Assembly (NCBI GenBank): GCA_018340805.1
Contig: JACMZG010000008.1
Coordinates: forward strand, 26,769,943 to 26,833,942
Direction of reading: 5' to 3'
Length of the DNA: 64,000 nucleotides
From: Microvelia longipes
Lineage: Eukaryota; Arthropoda; Insecta; Hemiptera; Veliidae
A program made the position numbers and the translations under genes. The stretch's first letter is position 1. Every line of letters starts with the position of its first letter. Below the pieces are notes generated by a model. It was not told the origin of the DNA. It searched no databases and saw only the letters and a list, made by a program, of their open reading frames with translations. Shown here piece by piece: positions 12,332 to 24,441 of this stretch.

Positions 12332-12897
12332 ATCAGGCATATAGCTATTTTATGTCACTAATCAAATTAATATATGATTTCTGACTGTGTGTTTTAGATT
12401 TGGTATTTTGGATGATAATTATTGTTATAAGCGTTTTTATGGTAAACATAATTATTAAGCTTTTGACTTTTTTAAAAAAATAAACAAGCAATATGTGCTT
12501 TTGGAAAAAATAAGATAAAGACATAGATTAATAAATGAACATATTTAATTAAAAATAATAATGATTCCTTATGTTTACTAGACAAAACTAATTAAATATT
12601 TAAATTTCCACTACGTTAACTAGACAAAACTAGAAAGCAGATTTTATTAAAAATTGAAAAAAATATTTATCATTTACTAAACAGAACTAATAAATGTAAG
12701 TAATATCCTAATTATTATATAAAACTTTTCTTAAAAGTAACTTATGAAAACGATGGACGATTAACCAATTTTTGATCTGATAAATATTAACTAAACCGTT
12801 CTTGTCGATGCTTTAATTAAACATATTGAATAGGTGAAAGAAATGTACTGATGTGATATTGAACAAATATACGTAAATACACCTCTACACACAATAA
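12332..12897. other. AT-rich intergenic sequence
   Basis: Several recurrences of CTAGACAAAACTA-like words (12580-12690) suggest a loose local duplication. Nothing else is seen. Confidence 0.4.
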
Positions 12898-12911
12898 TTA
12901 TATATAATATA

Positions 12912-12967
<56 letters not shown>

Positions 12968-13045
12968 ACACATATATATATATAATATTAATATATATAT
13001 ATATTATATATATGTGTGTGTGTGTGAGTCTGTGTCTGTGTGTAT
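12898..13045. repeat. (AT)n microsatellite passing into (GT)n
   Basis: About 110 bp of AT repeats are followed by a GTGTGTGT run with GAGTCTGTGTCTGTG interruptions. Confidence 0.9.
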
Positions 13046-14156
13046 AAAGGTATGTGTTTATTAAATACATCTTTATTAAAAATACATATTTAATTTTGAT
13101 GTTTATGCATTTATAAAATTAAGTAGTTTTATGAAGCATGCATGTTCTGTTTGAACATGAAACATCAACTCTTTACTTGATGTTTTTTCTCTAATAATTT
13201 TATATTTTGTTAGTTGAAATCCACGTAGTTTATAGTAAACTTAAAATGATAAAGGAACAGATTTTATTCTTATAAATACATATTATTTGGTCTTATTTTA
13301 TAAAAAAAAACAATATTGTTGCATGTTCTTGAGATACGAAAAAAATGTATTTGACTAGTAATTGTTTTATTGTTGGAATACTCTAAAATAAATTATATTT
13401 GAAGAGCTTAAAAAATAAAATATAGCCATAATTTATAAACTGTATTAAGTGTTGACACGTCATGATTTCTAGAGCTTCTGTGCAAACTTGTTAATTTTGG
13501 AAAATAATTATGCCTTATTCTATTCTCGCAGAACTTTCTTATGCGTCTAACCTTCTATCCTCTAATCTTCTAACGTTACAAAAATTTGGTTAATTTGTTT
13601 TCAGTACATTCCATTGATTTATTTGACCAAACAAACTTTATTTCTCAACGTAAACAACAAAGCCAACTTACGTTATTCCTAAATATTATTTTATTATTAA
13701 AACAATCCTATTTAACAGATTTACACAATATGTCTATAAATAGTATATAGGTAAGGCAACTGGTTCCGCCTCGCCTACAGTATCATATCAACAAGTAACA
13801 CAGTTACAAGTATATAAATTGAATTTTCTTTGTATTGATTCCGTGTTTCTCCACAGTTTTGTCTTTAAAGTCAATTTGTGATTTCAACAGGTTCATTCAA
13901 CTTGGTTTAATTTCATTATTATTAATTGTGAAGGCATTGATTTTTTTCGTTTCGTAAGTTAATGAGTTTTGCTATTATAATTTAAGCAATTATCTATCTT
14001 ACTTCGGCCTAAAAGAAGCCTGCGTTTTTATCACATCTTATTGATTTTCTTTGAATCATTTGTTTTCAGTTTTTAATTATAATAAAATTATGTCTTCTTT
14101 CTCTAGTAGGGAGAAAGAAATAGAGAAGTCCCTTTATATAACTTACTTAACTACTT
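13046..14156. other. AT-rich intergenic sequence
   Basis: No supported feature. A GATGTTTTTTCTC / GAACATGAAACATCAAC palindromic neighbourhood near 13150-13190 is too loose to call. Confidence 0.4.
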
Positions 14157-14590
14157 TACATAACTCCTGGTCTAATCTACAGGGAGAAAGTGACACATAA
14201 CTCTGGTCTAAATCTACAGGGAAAAGTGACACATGACTCCTGGTCTAATTCAGGGAGAAAAAGTGACACATAACTCCTGGTCTAAATTTACAGGGAGAAA
14301 AGTGACACTAACTCCTGGTCTAATATAGGAGAAAGTGCACAACTCCTGGTTAATTCAGGGGAGAAAAGTGACACATAACTTTCTGCGTCTAATCTACAGG
14401 AGAAAAGGACAATAACTCCTGGTCTAATAAGGGAGAAAAGTGACACATAACTCCGGGTCTAATACAGGGAGAAAAGTGACACAAACTCCTGGTCTAATCT
14501 ACAGGGAGAAAAGTGACACATAACTCCTGGTCTAAATCTACAGGGAGAAAAGTGACACATCTCCTGGTCTAAAATCTAAGGGAAAAAGTA
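14157..14590. repeat. Minisatellite, about 12 copies of a 33-39 bp unit
   Basis: The unit contains AACTCCTGGTCTAAT, CTACAGGGAGAAAAG and TGACACAT. Copies vary by small deletions (for example GTCTAATATAGG and GGTTAATTCAGG) and two have mutated cores (TTTCTGCGTC; CTCCGGGTC). The purine-rich GGGAGAAAAGTG segment is on the plus strand in every unit. Confidence 0.9.
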
Positions 14591-14849
14591 ATTAGCCGAA
14601 GAAAAATAGCTTTGGTTGCATGGCAACTACTTTACTCCCGCTCTGGATTTACCCTTGAGCTCAGAAGGTAGCGTCTTCAGCTCTTAACTTAGAGATTACG
14701 AATTCATCCTTACAGGGACGCACACATTTTAAATAAGTTTTGTAAAATAAATATTAGTATTTGATAGTATGTAAAATAATCAAAAACTTTTACTTTTTTA
14801 TGTAAAAGTTTTTAGACCTTTTAGAAATTAGGATGCCTTAGATACATTA

Positions 14850-15153
14850 TATAGGAAAAGTATTGTATTTGCACAAATCGAAACCTGGATGTCACGGAAT
14901 ACGTCAAGTATATCCTTAATTTTCATTGGATCGTAAAGGTTTAGCAGCATTGGCCGTGGGCAATGCTGTATGGGTGAACCGCTGAGAATGAAACGATGTA
15001 TTTTACTTTCTGAGGACGAGCAGTGCGAGTCCGAAGATGTGTTGCAGTATAAATTTGGCTAATTGCATTTTCTGAGGAAGAGTTCGAAGTAGGGAGGATG
15101 AGCGTAGCGAATCCGATGTAATGGAAAAAGTTCTGAGATACCCCATACCCATT
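14850..15153 (+). mobile_element. Family A copy with large internal deletion, intact 3' end
   Basis: The 5' block (ATATAGGAAAAGTATTG, then AACCTGGATGTCACGG) jumps directly to the 3' half: CAAGTATATCC, AGCAGCATTGGCCGTGG, CTGTATGGGTGAACCGCTG, GTCCGAAGATGTGTTGCAG, GAGGATGAGCGTAGCG, and a final block containing ATACCCCATACCC. It is one of the best copies for the 3' region of the family. The 85-aa open frame 14941-15198 (minus) is a translation of the repeat. Confidence 0.8.
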
Positions 15154-16389
15154 TTTTTCAACTATACTTAAATTTAAGTGATTAAATTGCCGTAACATAA
15201 AATATTAAATGATTATATATTATTCACGTGACTTATAAATGACCTAGTCAGGCGATATAGTGAAAAATCAGATAAAAGAATACATAATACGAAGACTACG
15301 TAACGGTTAGATGGAAGCAAAAAGAGACTTTAAAAATACTAAATGAGTGGGTAAGTGTTAAAACCCCAGGTCAAGGGGAAAAGTACGAAAAAATAGAAGA
15401 AAATCACGGTGTAATAAATAGAGAACCCTACAATACGAAACCTCAACAGTATTTGTATTGACTATGACTTGACTCAACAGGGGCTTAACTATGAAAATGG
15501 AATAGAGAAATAATGCTTAGACCATTCATTTAAAATAAATAAAACAAATTTAAATAATTTGACAAAAATGGATTTTTAAAGAGCAGAAAAAATAAAACTT
15601 TTGAAGAAGCTAAATTATAATGATAACCGTCAACAGTTAGGGGTAAATAGGCGTATCTCTGTTTTATTACGGTTTTGTGTGTATTATTTTTGGTAAATGG
15701 CTTTTGGCAAATTTCCTTTGTAAACATTTTCTATTTGAATTGGTATCATTAAAATATGGTAAAAAAATGCAAATTTAAGAAAACTCTATTCCTAAAGGAA
15801 TCAATCTTTAGTATTGTGATAGAAAAAAGTATGAGGAACACTGGAACACTATACCGAATTTTGAAAGATTTGGAATAATCAAAACGATAGTCACTATAGT
15901 TTCCGTCATTATTTGTTCATTTTATTCTATAGCTATACCTTTGAATTGGATTGTTGTAGGTAGATTGTTTATCATAAAAAATAGCTTTTGACAACTGAAG
16001 AAAAATATAGTCTTTAGTTTTACTATGTCCAAGGTGTGTCCATGTTCTATCCTTGGGTTGGAACGCACATGTATTAAGTCTACATTGATTTATTATATTC
16101 TTTTTGTGATACCTAAAGAAACAATGATGTACTTTTATTTAATGCCGATACTAATAAATTTTGTCTCCGTTACTAGTACGAGTACTAGTACTCAAGTACT
16201 TTTGTACTTTATTTTGTATAATTGTGTTATTTACTAACAGTTGTTTGGGGTGTGAATCGAATGAACCCTAAACACAAAAGTGACATAAATTCAAAAAAAC
16301 GCAGGTCAATTTTTAAAAAACCTAAAATATGGCGAGTAAACAACATATATTAAATGTGGAGTCGTTTTGGATGTTTTCTTTGTCGTTTT
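15154..16389. other. AT-rich intergenic sequence
   Basis: Open frames 15530-15727 (minus) and 16025-16237 (plus) are short and unlike known proteins. The second owes its Ser-Thr run to the overlapping palindromes around GAGTACTAGTACTC (16178-16200). Confidence 0.45.
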
Positions 16390-16640
16390 GGCCGGAGTCG
16401 ATACGAGCTCTCAGAGTACAAAACCACCTGGTTCCTGGTTTGAATCTTGGTGAGAGCGATAATATTTATCGTTTTATTAACATTGTATAAGTTTATAACT
16501 ACAAAATAATTCTGGCGTGGTGGTCAACATGCCAGGCGAATTTCCTTTTGAATGCGTGTTCCTGTGCTTAACAATCCGTTTCTTGCTTAAGGCACCAGTT
16601 TAATTTTCGATAGCACCAACCATAACTATTGTGATTTTTT
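16390..16640 (+). mobile_element. Family C tRNA-like SINE
   Basis: The head carries GGAGTCGATACGAGCTCTC, then a box-B-like GGTTTGAATCTTGG (16437-16450). It is followed by an ATCG-rich linker (AACATTGTATAAGTTTATAA) and the family C body: TTCTGGCGTGGTGG, GCGAATTTCC, ATGCGTGTTCC, TTAACAATCCGTTTCTTGC. Head and body order match the minus-strand copy at 28420-28640. A RNA polymerase III-transcribed tRNA-derived SINE is inferred. The 3' fold-back seen in other copies is absent. Confidence 0.7.
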
Positions 16641-16846
16641 TGGAATTTCTGTTTCGAAAATACATTGTGTACAATTGTACAGACGAGTACTGACGTCGTC
16701 AAAATATATTAGTATTATTTTAAATTATTTGGTAACAATATAACAGGGCAGTCTAAATCCAGTAGAGATGTATTGTATGTAGTTGCACAGTAACTAGAAC
16801 CGCAAAACAGACAGACATAGTTTTATTGTAAAATCCAATTGCAATA
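16641..16846. other. AT-rich spacer
   Basis: Sequence between the SINE and the hAT-like element. It contains CTGACGTCGTC (a near-CRE word) and nothing else of note. Confidence 0.4.
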
Positions 16847-17174
16847 CCCTGCACCATAGAGATATTACTGAGGGAGCATAGCCTATCTTAATACATTGAG
16901 AGGCCTGAAACATTTTTAGTGGTTCTCAGGGCTCTGTGTAACCTCATTGAAACCTCCTTAAGAGGGAGTTGAGGTTATAATTAATCAATTGTTTTGGGCT
17001 TCCCACAGATTGTTTGTGTTGTGATTTGTATTTTAACATTCTGCTATATAATTTACTGTTTTTTGTTCTGATTATTTGATGATAAGAATAATCAAATTGG
17101 TCTGGTTACTTTTTCGATGTTTTAAATTCAACCAATAGGGGCCCTCTAGTAATATCTATCTCTATGCCCTGCAC
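16847..17174. mobile_element. hAT-like non-autonomous element (312 bp) with 8-bp target duplication
   Basis: An 8-bp direct repeat CCCTGCAC at 16847-16854 and 17167-17174 flanks the element. The ends are inverted: CATAGAGATATTACTGAGG on the left and, reverse-complemented, CATAGAGATAGATATTAC on the right. An 8-bp target duplication is the hallmark of hAT transposons (established knowledge). There is no transposase frame, so it must have been mobilised in trans. A diverged copy in the same orientation lies at 34886-35184. Internal hairpin-like words (TGATTATTTGATG / AATAATCA) are shared by both. Confidence 0.85.
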
Positions 17175-18065
17175 TATATACCTTCAGAAGATCGAAGCCA
17201 CATTTTTACTTCCCATAACAAATTAAATCGTTTTGACTGTTCATATATCGAGGGTAGATGAATTGTGTCAAAGAAAGAGACATTGCACTTGACATACTTT
17301 TATAGATTTTCCAAAACTTAAAAAAAGATTTTCTGTAGTTATAACTCCATGGTTATCATAGAGCACAAATCTAATTTTATTAAATGAAAACGCACAAACG
17401 AAATGCATCATTAATCCGTGTGCGCTATGATTTTCATAGAATGTGTATTGAATGTAAAGTCTAGAAGAAAAATTGACATAATACACATAATGAATGTCAG
17501 GAAATAAAAATAAAAACCTGATTAAAAGAAATTAAGAGAATAAATAACTAAACAATCATAGACGAAGATTTAAACAAAATATTTTTACAGGTTATATTCT
17601 AACCCATTTCTTTTAAATTAGATAAAATTCAATAAATCTGAATTATCCAACCTCAAAAAGTCTTGCTTCTATTACTTGTCCTTACTTATAATAAATCGAT
17701 ATTGAAATTATTAGTAGAAAGGGTTTTCCAGAAATTGCTTGGCCATCTCACGATATTACAAGCACGAAGGGCCAAATTCTTAATGGCTTTTAAAATCAAG
17801 AACAACAATTCGCTGCTCCAAAGAACATTTTCATTCAGAAAACACTAATAAAATAATATTATCGTTAGTCATTTGTTAGAAAATTGTTGTTTTTATTATA
17901 TTCTTTCCACAGAAATTAGATTTTCCAATATTTAAATTACAAATATTTGAAAAAGTTTTGAACTAACTTTTTACCTGTGGCCTAAAATCCAAGCCTTTAA
18001 AATTACGACTATACGAGTAAGAAATATAAATAAAGCAAATAAGTCAAGACTAAGATTCAATTTTA
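17175..18065. other. AT-rich intergenic sequence
   Basis: Open frames 17268-17486 (minus) and 17663-17848 (plus) have no recognisable domains or coding-like composition. Confidence 0.4.
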
Positions 18066-18480
18066 ATGTTCCTCATTTATATAGGAGAAGTATTGTGTTT
18101 GCGAAAAAATCTGAAACCGAGATGGAACCGAATTATCCATTTCAGGCGTTTTAAGCCCTCATGATGGTATTCGCGAAGTTGTTCTGTCTACGTGTGTGTA
18201 ATGTGTGTTTATCATCGTAGCTCCTGTGATTTACGCTGAGAGTTGAAATTTGTAGCAAAAATTAATCTACGCTGTACTTTTGCTATTCGGGAAATATATT
18301 TTTTATGACGCCATTACCCACAATAATGACTCAGCAAAAATTTCGAATAATCATAAAACGCGGAAAAATAATGCGATAGGAGTGAGATTTGGCACGTAGT
18401 ACCATGTATAAGAATAACATATGTGACAGTTTCATCGCATTATCAGCCATTAGTTACATTGTTATCGAATAACTGGTACT
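18066..18480 (+). mobile_element. Family A dispersed repeat, 5' two-thirds
   Basis: Head TTCCTCATTTATATAGGAG, then CGAAAAAATCTGAAACCG, TTTCAGGCGTTTTAAG, TTATCATCGTAGCTCCTG, GAGAGTTGAAATTTG, TATGACGCCATTACCC, ATAATGACTCAGC and AAAACGCGGAAAAATAATG. It is cut off before the 3' GAGCGAAGCGAG region. Confidence 0.8.
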
Positions 18481-18802
18481 TTGTTAACTAACAATGTTTA
18501 GTTGTTAGTTAACAAACAATATAATTGTTAGTAACAAAATATAATTGTGCGGAGACACTAGGAAATGTACAGCCATGCAATGCTACCTACATCTGGGTAC
18601 TGTTCCATCATTCGACATTCGTCATCATTGATGGCTCAACATAATGCATGTCCACTCCTGTTCGTTACGTCTAACTCACAGGCGCCGACAGAGCCTGAAC
18701 TCCTCTGACCTTCAATTAATTCCGAAGAATATAATGTGAAGTACTTACCAGAGACGAGCGTGCTCTCTTACCGCCATCATGCATGGAAAGCAAAACATTA
18801 TC
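18481..18802. other. Intergenic sequence with a GC-richer block and a candidate splice donor
   Basis: 18540-18790 is less AT-rich than its surroundings. On the minus strand, CTG followed by GTAAGTAC (18741-18748) is a textbook donor, preceded by a 12-codon open stretch starting ATG near 18784. No partner exon was found, so a gene is not called. Confidence 0.3.
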
Positions 18803-18893
18803 TTGATACTACCGAGTTTTGCAAAACATGAATAATTGATATAAACAATTATTTGTGTCAATTTTCATGTTTTGCAAAACTCAGTAGTATCAA
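18803..18893. repeat. Small inverted-repeat element (about 91 bp)
   Basis: Left arm TTGATACTACCGAGTTTTGC, continuing AAAACATGAA, pairs with the right arm ending GTAGTATCAA with one substitution over the first 30 bases. It is likely a very short MITE or solo fold-back. Confidence 0.75.
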
Positions 18894-18990
18894 ATGATAT
18901 ATGGTAGTAATAACCCGAATTTTGAAAACATGTTTTGATTAAATATTTTTTCTTTAGTAAGGACAACGTGCTCCATTAAATAAATAAATA

Positions 18991-18999
18991 ATATATATT

Positions 19000-19033
<34 letters not shown>

Positions 19034-19078
19034 TATATATATATATATATATATATTATAATTATATATATATATACA
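18991..19078. repeat. (AT)n microsatellite on the left of the 1.15-kb fold-back
   Basis: AT repeats with TATTATA interruptions, directly abutting the left end of the element at 19079. Confidence 0.9.
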
Positions 19079-20225
19079 TACAAGGTGTTCATATAGTGTC
19101 CACCAGAAAAGGAGTGATAGTACTCCTCAAAAGGAACAAAAAATTTCCTATAATATAAACCCCGATCTTATAACCGTTTTTCCCCACAAGGTCAAATTTA
19201 ATATTTAAAAAATATTTGACCTCATCATAAAATTGTTAATAGGATTTAACTGTTCAGCTAGAAAGGAGAATTGTTTCATTAGAAAGCTGAGTAAATTTCC
19301 TAAAGGACAACTACTAACTATGTCAAATATTTGGAACTACTGCCCAAAATTTTGCATGAAACATGATTTTTTTTAAAAATCAATTTTATGGAAATTTTTG
19401 TAGGCATTAGAGGAAGTAAGAGATGAGCAAAAGTTCAGCAAGACGGAAAAACTTCTCTTATGACTGTCCTTTAAGAAATGTAAATATTTTTATACTTCAA
19501 TAGTCAAAAATGTAACTATGTGCTAGAAGTTAAAAACTGATATTTTGTCGTATAAAGTAAAAATAATGTGTATTTTAACAAAATATTTTATTTTCGAAAA
19601 TAATTTAATAATACGATTTTAGATCTAGAAGGTAAATAAACCTATTTTTTTACCATTTTTTTTCTAAAACCACAATTTTGCTTGCTTTAGAGATTTTTAA
19701 TTATTTTATGACCATGTAATTAACATTGCGACATATGCAAAAATTCCAAAAAAATATTTTTTTTTCCAACTTCAGGAAAATGGCTTAAAATTTTGACTAT
19801 GAATGTATAATTATTAACTTTTCTTAAAGACAGTCATAAGATGAATTTTCCGTTCTTTGGCTGACTTGATCACTCTTACTTCCTCTTCGCCCTACTACAA
19901 ATAATTCCCATAAAATTGATTTTTTAAAAAAAATCATGTTTCTGCAAAAATTTTTTGGGCAGATTCTAAAATATTGACATAGTTAGTAATTTGTTCTTTA
20001 GGAAATTTACTCAGCTTTCTAAGAGACCAATTTTCGCCTTTCTAGCTTGAACAGTTTTAAATCTCTATTAACAATTTTATGATGTGAGGTCAAATATTTT
20101 TTTAAAATATAATTGACCTGTGGGAAAACGGTTGGAGATCGGGGTTTATATATAAGAAATTTTTTGTTCCATTTGAGGAGTACTCACACTCCTTTTCTGG
20201 TGGACACTTTATATGAAACCCTGTA
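19079..20225. mobile_element. 1.15-kb fold-back DNA element inserted in (TA)n
   Basis: Terminal inverted repeats extend about 430 bp per arm (about 19079-19515 and 19795-20225). The left end TACAAGGTGTTCATATAG and the reverse complement of the right end (TACAGGGTTTCATATAAAG) both run into AGTGTCCACCAG-like sequence. Inner blocks such as CTGAGTAAATTTCCTAAAG and GAGGAAGTAAGAG are mirrored in the other arm. The centre (19520-19790) is AT-rich with no transposase frame. The TACAGGGTGTTC-like end is a style frequent in arthropod TIR elements (recollection, not searched). (TA)n on both sides fits a TA-targeting element. Confidence 0.85.
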
Positions 20226-20243
20226 TATATATATTATATAATA

Positions 20244-20274
<31 letters not shown>

Positions 20275-20328
20275 TATATATATATATATATATTATATAA
20301 ATATAATATATATATATATATTATATAA
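20226..20328. repeat. (AT)n microsatellite right of the fold-back
   Basis: AT repeats with TATTATATA interruptions, ending directly at family B copy 1. Confidence 0.9.
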
Positions 20329-20450
20329 CGTTTTGCGAAACGTAGTTTTAGTGATCAGGGACCTTTGAAACGGATTTGTGTCATAATCCGAGGTTCCACC
20401 CCTGCCATGTGAATTTTTTCCAAAGGAAAATCTCTGAAAGCTATAGTTAA
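20329..20450 (+). mobile_element. Family B repeat (SINE-like), copy 1
   Basis: Shares GACCTTTGAAACGGATTTG, a TCCGAGGTTCCACCCC box-B-like motif and TTTTTTCCAAAGGAAA with the copy at 48568. The box B is mutated compared with copy 2. It sits immediately after an (AT)n tract. Confidence 0.65.
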
Positions 20451-22257
20451 ACATAGATAAGGGCATTTTTTTCTTTTTACTCTTACTGTTATGGAAATTT
20501 ATTTTTAATATACTCGAATATGAAACCTGTCAGTTTCACTTACATATAAATAGCTACGAGAATGTCCACTTCATTATATTAGATTTTCTAAAAATAACAT
20601 ATTTTCATATTTTGTTTTGTTAGGTAATTTAATTTGTTTGTATAGGTTCATCTTTTACTAACACTTTCTCTTTAATTTTATACACGTTGAAATATTTGAT
20701 TATAAAAATATTAAATTGAGTATATTTTTTGTTGTTAAATTATTTTTTCTAACCATTTTAAATTGAACTATTTCTCTTTTGTAACAATTCCATTAATTGG
20801 GCCCTTTTATCAATAACTACTGAACCAGGTCAATTACGTTTTATAATTCAGTTATTTTAAATTTAACAAACTTGATATAAAATAACGATTCTTAGAACGA
20901 TATTGTATGAATTATTAATAAAATACCATTATTAACATGTCTCATTATTATGGGTTTTTCGAAATACTTATTTGACTGAAATTAGACCTTGTTTACTTTA
21001 GTTATATTCTTAATCAGAATTTTACATTGACTTCTGCTTTTTGAAAGGAAGTTTTAATAAATTGACGACCACATTTTAAACGAACGTTTATGACATTCAA
21101 ATATTTTATGACCGTATTCTATGGAATAGTATTGCATAATTATATCTAAAAATGCATTGTTGTTTTCTCTTAAAATCTGAGAAGATTTTTAGGTTTATTG
21201 TATAATGTTACTTAGTAAATAAACAAAAATATTTATGTTTTTACTTAATTAAATTTAATTAATTTACTTAATCAATTGTTACTTAATAAATAAATAAATT
21301 AAATATATTTATTTTTTTTACTTAATTAAATTTTACTTAATTTACTTAATCAAATTTTACTTATTAAGTAACAATATAAAATAAACTTATAATATTCTTA
21401 GATTTTAAAAAGGAATTTCTTAATACTTACTGTAATATCATTAGTTTAAAATGAATGATTGTTAAAATTGTATGGCACTATATGTGTGACTGTAAATCAC
21501 AATTCTTCCTTTTTTAAAAAAAAAGAATATTTATTAATTCATGGCTTTGTGATAAACACTAATAATATTAAGATAAAATTATTTGTTTGCGGACTTATTA
21601 AATGATGTGTGTATTATTTATTAAATGTTTATCAGTGCGGCATATTAGCGTGTATTAGACAGGTCAAGGTTATATATCCAGGTTCTTTTACCTCTAAATA
21701 TAATGTAGTGGGGATGTGAAATAATTTTTTTGATTGAATTGACTTCTGTCTTTTCTTTAGTCGTCTGTACTCTTTACTAAATATTCGTTTTGTAGTTGTT
21801 ATATATTAACCTTATCCCGGTTGTGGTTTTATCTTCTTGGACAATTACAGTATTATGTCACCTTTTTTGGCTTCTGTTTTTTAGAATTAAAGAAAGATTA
21901 TTTCCCTCAATGGAATCTTAAATGTAGCCTTTAAAAAATTAAGAAATTCTGTTGCGGAGACCCGTAAATCGCGCGCCATTTCTTTAAAGCATGCTCCATG
22001 CTCCATTTCAATTTTTTTGGTATCCTAGGTTATCGACACCAGTGTCATTTTATTTGAGCCTTAAGAAACACAAAAAGCACCATTTAGGTTCTTCGGTTAT
22101 TTCCTACGGTTTATGTGTTTAGGTTACTTAAAGTGTTCTAACTCCGAGTCGGTTTTATTTATTCTGGCGCCCAAAAAACATAAAAAGGACTGATAAAAAT
22201 CATCAATCTGGCAATAATTTATTAATTTCAATTTTACCAATTTTAAAACTGCTTAAA
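20451..22257. other. AT-rich intergenic sequence
   Basis: 21210-21400 has local duplications of ACTTAATTAAATTT and TTACTTAATC words. 21950-22200 is less AT-rich but has no open frame of note. No gene is supported. Confidence 0.4.
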
Positions 22258-22957
22258 AAGTCCCTGCATCTGACTCGCTTCGGTCGTCCTCAGAATATAC
22301 AATTCGCTAAATATGTACTGTGGCATGTCGTCACCTTTCTTAGTGCGTCGCCGTCTCATATAGTAAATGCATTCGTTTCATTTTCAGCGTCACCCATACA
22401 GCACTGACCACGCCAATGCTGCTCAAACTTTTATGAGCCAACAAAATCATGATATAACTTGTCGAATTGAAACGAAACTTAGTTTACAAATTGTTACATT
22501 TTACTAAATTTAACTCAATTGAATTATTTTCTGATTTTTTACAATTTTAAAAAAACGTACCAGTCTTCGACAAAAATTGAACTGCTGACAATGAAAGAAA
22601 ACTTAACACGCATAGTTATCTTGTACATCGCACATTTTTCCACGTTTAATGAAAATTTTTGCTAAATAATTATTGCGGGTTAGTGACGTCATATAGATAT
22701 ATTTTCTGAATAGGAAACTCTGCTATAGACTGATTTTGTACTAATTTCAACTCTCTAGCATAAATACACTAGGACCTACGATTACAGACTGACACACAAA
22801 ACACACATACATACAACTTTATATAGACAGTCAACTTTGGAAAACCTCTTGGAGGCCTTAAAGACACCTGAAACGGATAATTCCGGTTCCATTCCGATTT
22901 CGGATCTTTTTTGCAAACACAAACTTTTTTCCTATTTCTTAGTTAAATGAGGAAAAG
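22258..22957 (-). mobile_element. Family A dispersed repeat, near full length
   Basis: On the minus strand the family blocks appear in order: head near 22950, TCCGGTTCCATTCCG (reversed), the CTACTTACATAC-type run, TAGGACCTACGATTA, a TGACGTCA site (22684-22691), then TTGGCTCATAAAAG, GCAGCATTGGCG and the GACGACCGAAGCGAG block at 22265-22290. The extreme 3' GGTACCCCGTACCC block is missing. It is useful for a consensus. Confidence 0.8.
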
Positions 22958-24441
22958 AAAAAATATAAAATCAATTTTTGTTTTAGTCTTATTTAATGTT
23001 CCAAATAACGTAATTAGTTTGACACCGAGGTAAAGGTGAGTAAAAGTGATGATTGGTAATATCATGGAATATATGTATAAAAAAATAATGACGAACACAA
23101 AAGAGTAAAACAATTAAGCTAATTTTCTTTCTTTTTTTCCTAAATGTGGGCAGATTTTTTTAAAAATTCTTTAGGACGTATGGTATAACTATAGCCTGTG
23201 TTGTAATATAGATCTAGAGTGGATTTAATTAAATTATAGAATAACTTTTGTAATCGAATTTTTTGGTCGAAGGTATATGAGACTTCTCTCTCCTTAGAGA
23301 ATCTTTTTTACCGAAAGAATGAAAGCCCCAAGTATTCCGTGAAAATATTGCATTACTTTAAGATGGTCCAGGTTTCTAATTAGATTTGATTAAAAATTCG
23401 ATTTATTTTTATTTGATGTTTAGATGCATAAATATTTTATGATCCTCATAATATTGCTGTATAAATAGCTATTCACAGAGCAATTCATACGTCATGAATT
23501 ATCATGCAGTATGAACACAACCAAGCAACAATTAAGGTCACCGTACTAAATCATAAGAGTAACTAAATGTTACATTTTCAGACCAAACCTTTGAATAGAA
23601 CGCCATGCTACGTTTTAAGGCTGTTAATTTTAATTGTGAAATAAAAGCGAGCAATTTATCTTATGATTCAGCAATGAATTTTATTTTTCCTGAATATAAA
23701 AGATTTGGTTGAATCTAAAAGTGTGTGCATTGTTCTCTTTACTTCTAACCTATTTATTATGAGACAAAGCAAGGCTAGATATCATTAAGTTAAACAAAAG
23801 ACTACTCAATTTATTTCTTCAGCATTAAATAGTAAAAAAACTAAATTTCCAAATAAAATGTTAATATAAGCAATATTTTTTTTGTTGCATGTTAACGAAT
23901 ATTTTTTATTATCTCCATTGATTTAATCATTAGATTTGTAAAATATATACATTATCTTTACACCACTAAATGCCACTGTAAATTTTTCAGCTTTATCAGC
24001 AAAGTATTGGATTTTGTAGACAAATTGTATTTATTCCATCTGGCATATGATTTAGACCTCACTGATGAACCTACTCTTACACATAAATTGTGTATCTCAT
24101 CTCTTTCTCTAAAGTTTTATTGTTATAAATTCTCTCCGTATAACTATAATAGGATTATAGTAGAATAATTTGTATTATGTAGGATTGTGAAGATTATTAA
24201 TAAATTCTTAATGAAGGTTAAGCGACTAGTAGGCTTTCTGTTCAAGTATTAAATTAAAAACGTTAGATTTAGCGATTCATTATAATTTTATTTATTTGTA
24301 ACCGTAATTTGAAATGAATTTGTTGTATATTTATTGATTATTCCCTCTTTATTTGTGAGTAAGATTTATACAAATTAAGTTACATTTAGAGTTTTGTGTA
24401 AAAACTTCTTTTTAGAATGTAGTTGGAAATTTTAAAATTCC
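22958..24441. other. AT-rich intergenic sequence
   Basis: No open frame, TIR or tandem array was recognised. Confidence 0.4.

Noticed and set aside
14157..14590. CRISPR array
   Set aside because: Units are contiguous without spacers and vary freely; the context is eukaryotic.
14941..15198. 85-codon minus-strand frame
   Set aside because: Lies entirely in family A and is broken in every other copy.
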